This document shows positions 63,841 to 64,000 of a stretch of DNA of 64,000 nt, piece after piece. The DNA comes from Mixta tenebrionis (GTDB lineage: Bacteria > Pseudomonadota > Gammaproteobacteria > Enterobacterales > Enterobacteriaceae). How positions within the stretch are numbered: the first letter of the stretch is position 1; each line of letters opens with the position of its first letter. The notes under the pieces were generated by a model. The model was not told the DNA's origin. It saw only the letters and a program-made list of their open reading frames with translations, and searched no databases. The position numbers and the translations under genes were made by a program. The stretch spans positions 1 through 64,000 of the forward strand of contig NZ_VHQI01000014.1 of NCBI RefSeq assembly GCF_006517625.1, in the 5' to 3' direction.

Positions 63841-64000
63841 TCAGGCACGACGGCGGATCAGCGCAGCGCCAGCGCCAGCCAGCGCGCCAATGGCGCCCCA
63901 CAGGATCATTAAAAATGCACGGCGCGGGCTGTCGCGCTTCACCGGCTCTTCCGGCGTACGCAGATAGCGATAGGTCTGGAACTTAGCCTCCAGCGTCGGG
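63841..64000 (-). CDS. wzzE: ECA chain-length regulator WzzE, C-terminal end only
   Basis: The last 52 codons are present; the rest lies beyond the right edge. The fragment reads TLEAKFQTYRYLRTPEEPV, KRDSPRRAFLMILWGAIGA (second membrane span starts) and ends in IRRRA. This is the C-terminus of the polysaccharide co-polymerase that sets ECA chain length with WzyE. Confidence 0.92.
   Translation of the reverse strand, partial: PTLEAKFQTYRYLRTPEEPVKRDSPRRAFLMILWGAIGALAGAGAALIRRRA

Overview
The window is a stretch of ordinary enterobacterial core chromosome. Almost every gene has a close E. coli counterpart in the same local order: hemG-trkH-yigZ-pepQ / fadBA / fre-ubiD / rfaH / tat / ubi / rmuC-udp-ysgA / metE-metR / yigM / yigL-pldB-rhtB-rhtC-recQ-pldA / rarD / corA-uvrD-yigB-xerC-yigA-dapF-lptM / cyaY / cyaA / hemCDXY / glmZ / proM-leuT-hisR-argX / the wec (ECA) cluster. 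The moderately high GC, and proteins that match but diverge from E. coli, suggest a member of Erwiniaceae or a nearby Enterobacterales family. That is an inference from gene order and remembered protein sequences, not a database result.

Layout. Positions 1-150 hold the promoter region of an rRNA operon that starts just left of the window. Next are hemG-trkH and pepQ-yigZ on the minus strand, and fadBA on the plus strand behind a perfect FadR operator. Positions 7.8-18.2 kb carry flavin reductase, ubiquinone genes, rfaH and the Tat translocase. Positions 18.2-23.7 kb carry udp (with a two-CRP-site CytR-type promoter), a dienelactone hydrolase homologue, and divergent metE/metR around MetJ boxes. 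Positions 23.7-28.1 kb are the accessory part: two paralogous 82-residue peptides with bacteriocin-type leaders, a GlpT transporter and an Ail-type outer membrane protein are placed around the conserved yigM gene. From 28.1 to 44.3 kb the order returns to the core pattern, with an AbrB-family permease added beside rarD.

Positions 44.4-51.9 kb hold cyaY, cyaA and the hem operon. The 1.3-kb stretch 51.9-53.2 kb has no protein gene but is dense in RNA: the sRNA GlmZ on the minus strand with a sigma-54 promoter and upstream GlrR-type sites, then four tRNA genes (Pro-TGG, Leu-CAG, His-GTG, Arg-CCG in map order) transcribed as one unit. From 53.2 kb to the right edge runs the enterobacterial common antigen cluster (wecG to wecB, with the 3' end of wzzE), all on the minus strand and mostly with 4-bp ATGA overlaps.

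The best candidate for something undescribed is the tandem peptide pair at 23.87-24.50 kb. Both peptides are exactly 82 residues, align without gaps, share a Gly-Ala leader ending and share a GxxxGxxxG motif. No exporter or immunity gene is visible nearby. The most instructive regulatory architecture is that upstream of glmZ.
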